NCBI GenBank assembly: GCA_023897205.1
Contig: JAHWDD010000003.1
Location: forward strand, 5,397,665-5,461,664
Direction of reading: 5' to 3'
Length of the DNA: 64,000 nt
Origin: Exophiala sp. HKRS030
Lineage: Eukaryota > Ascomycota > Eurotiomycetes > Chaetothyriales > Herpotrichiellaceae
This document shows positions 63,501-64,000 of the stretch, one piece after another. Numbering within the stretch: the stretch's first letter is position 1; the number at the start of each line of letters is the position of its first letter. The position numbers were made by a program, and so were the translations under genes. The notes under the pieces were generated by a model, which was not told the origin of the DNA, did not search any database, and saw only the letters and a program-made list of their open reading frames with translations.

Positions 63501-63975
63501 CATTTGGGATCGGAAGACGTGCAAGATTGTTAACATTCTGGAAGGGGACGAAGAAGTGGTCAATGTGGTACAAGGTCATCCTTACGAACCCATGATCGCC
63601 TGCAGTGGGATTGACAGTACTGTCAAGATCTTCGGTTCTGGCGGTGAAAGTCGTGATCGGGAAGCCGCTGAAAGAGGTATTGATATCGCAAACCCTGCGA
63701 TTGGGACTCGTCATTCACGTCTCGTCGATAGTTCCAGAGCTAACGCACGGACTGAACGTAACGAGAATCGTGAAGATGGAGATGCGACGCGAGCACATGC
63801 TTCTCAGACTACCAGGGGCCTCCGGAGCCGCAGGGCAATGCATCGCCTTCACGAAATCACACTGCAGAACGACGTGGACCGGAGGCGAAGCCTTGGTGAC
63901 ACATTTATTACGGTTGGTTCGATGGAAGAATTACTCACTCGTGCTTGGATCATGTCTGGTTTGCATATGGTCTGA
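60561..63975 (+). CDS. Large WD40 protein, DCAF6/DCAF8- or Iqw1-like, one frame lesion
   Basis: Likely WD40 substrate-receptor-type protein (family of DDB1- and CUL4-associated factors). Exons: 60561-60718 and 60772-63975 (53-base intron); about 1120 residues if the lesion is ignored. N-terminal WD repeats: LYGHKSWVQDLDIV, LSWSSRGNLLASGSDD, GHRANIFSVKFMP, CAGDSEVRVFDL, LTCSEDGEVRQWDLR, ISCAASQPQYIALGG and VVSWSGDSIYSFDI. The WD propeller closes near the C-terminus with GHCNARTVKDVNYFG, VVSGSDDGHFFIWDRK and IACSGIDSTVKIF. Between them is a long insert with a basic KKRKRAK patch and a 20-plus Asp run (63229-63288). At the G4 run 61909-61912 the frame changes; the upstream frame stops at 61987 while the next frame stays open to 63975. 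The true end may lie beyond, since an intron close to the window edge cannot be excluded. Confidence 0.85.
63174..63288. repeat. GAY trinucleotide repeat coding for poly-Asp
   Basis: Long run of GAT and GAC codons gives two Asp tracts inside the WD40 protein, the longer with over 20 residues. Codons alternate between GAT and GAC, so this is an imperfect microsatellite. Confidence 0.9.
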
Positions 63976-64000
63976 CCAGCATAACTTAGTGGTGTGAAGG

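Overview
This window looks like chromosomal DNA of a filamentous ascomycete (Pezizomycotina). Introns are short (42-114 bases) with GT..AG ends, there is an iterative non-reducing polyketide synthase and an AflR-type Zn2Cys6 regulator, and the housekeeping genes are fungal types (Spo7-like, Erv41-like, Ecl1-like, Cld1-like). I cannot name the species or class. All exon structures were deduced by eye from splice signals, phase and domain continuity.

Layout. About 0.9-24 kb is a compact biosynthetic cluster for an aromatic, probably chlorinated polyketide. It holds a non-reducing PKS (889-6680, SAT-KS-MAT-PT-ACP, no thioesterase), a Kha1-like K+/H+ antiporter (7190-9980, minus), an AflR-like Zn2Cys6 factor (11432-12625, minus), an AflR-like protein without a recognisable zinc cluster (14369-15409), a remarkable single gene joining a flavin-dependent halogenase to an O-methyltransferase-like domain (15991-19504, minus), and an MFS exporter (22131-24013). 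About 24-29.2 kb and 29.8-38 kb are gene-poor, separated by a small Ecl1-like gene. From 38 kb onward there are ordinary core genes: an abhydrolase, Spo7-like, Erv41-like, a Ser/Pro-rich protein, a GH31 alpha-xylosidase, a coiled-coil protein, a second coiled-coil protein and a large WD40 protein that reaches the right edge.

How the cluster may work. The PKS would make and PT-fold a polyketide. The halogenase half of the fusion would chlorinate a phenolic carbon. The MFS protein (and perhaps the antiporter) would handle export or ion balance, and the AflR-like factor would drive expression. In support, a TCG-N5-CGA element lies about 280-380 bases upstream of the PKS, the antiporter, the fusion gene and the MFS gene. 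The fused methyltransferase-like domain lacks both the normal SAM-binding glycines and the catalytic HDW motif, so it may be a non-catalytic partner domain.

Quality warning. Six places show the same lesion: one base is missing at a run of exactly four identical bases (five G/C runs, one A/T run). They hit the PKS, the fusion gene (twice), the coiled-coil gene at 55.9 kb (twice) and the WD40 gene. Because conserved-type genes are hit in the same way, base-calling error is more likely than pseudogene decay, but the sequence alone cannot decide.
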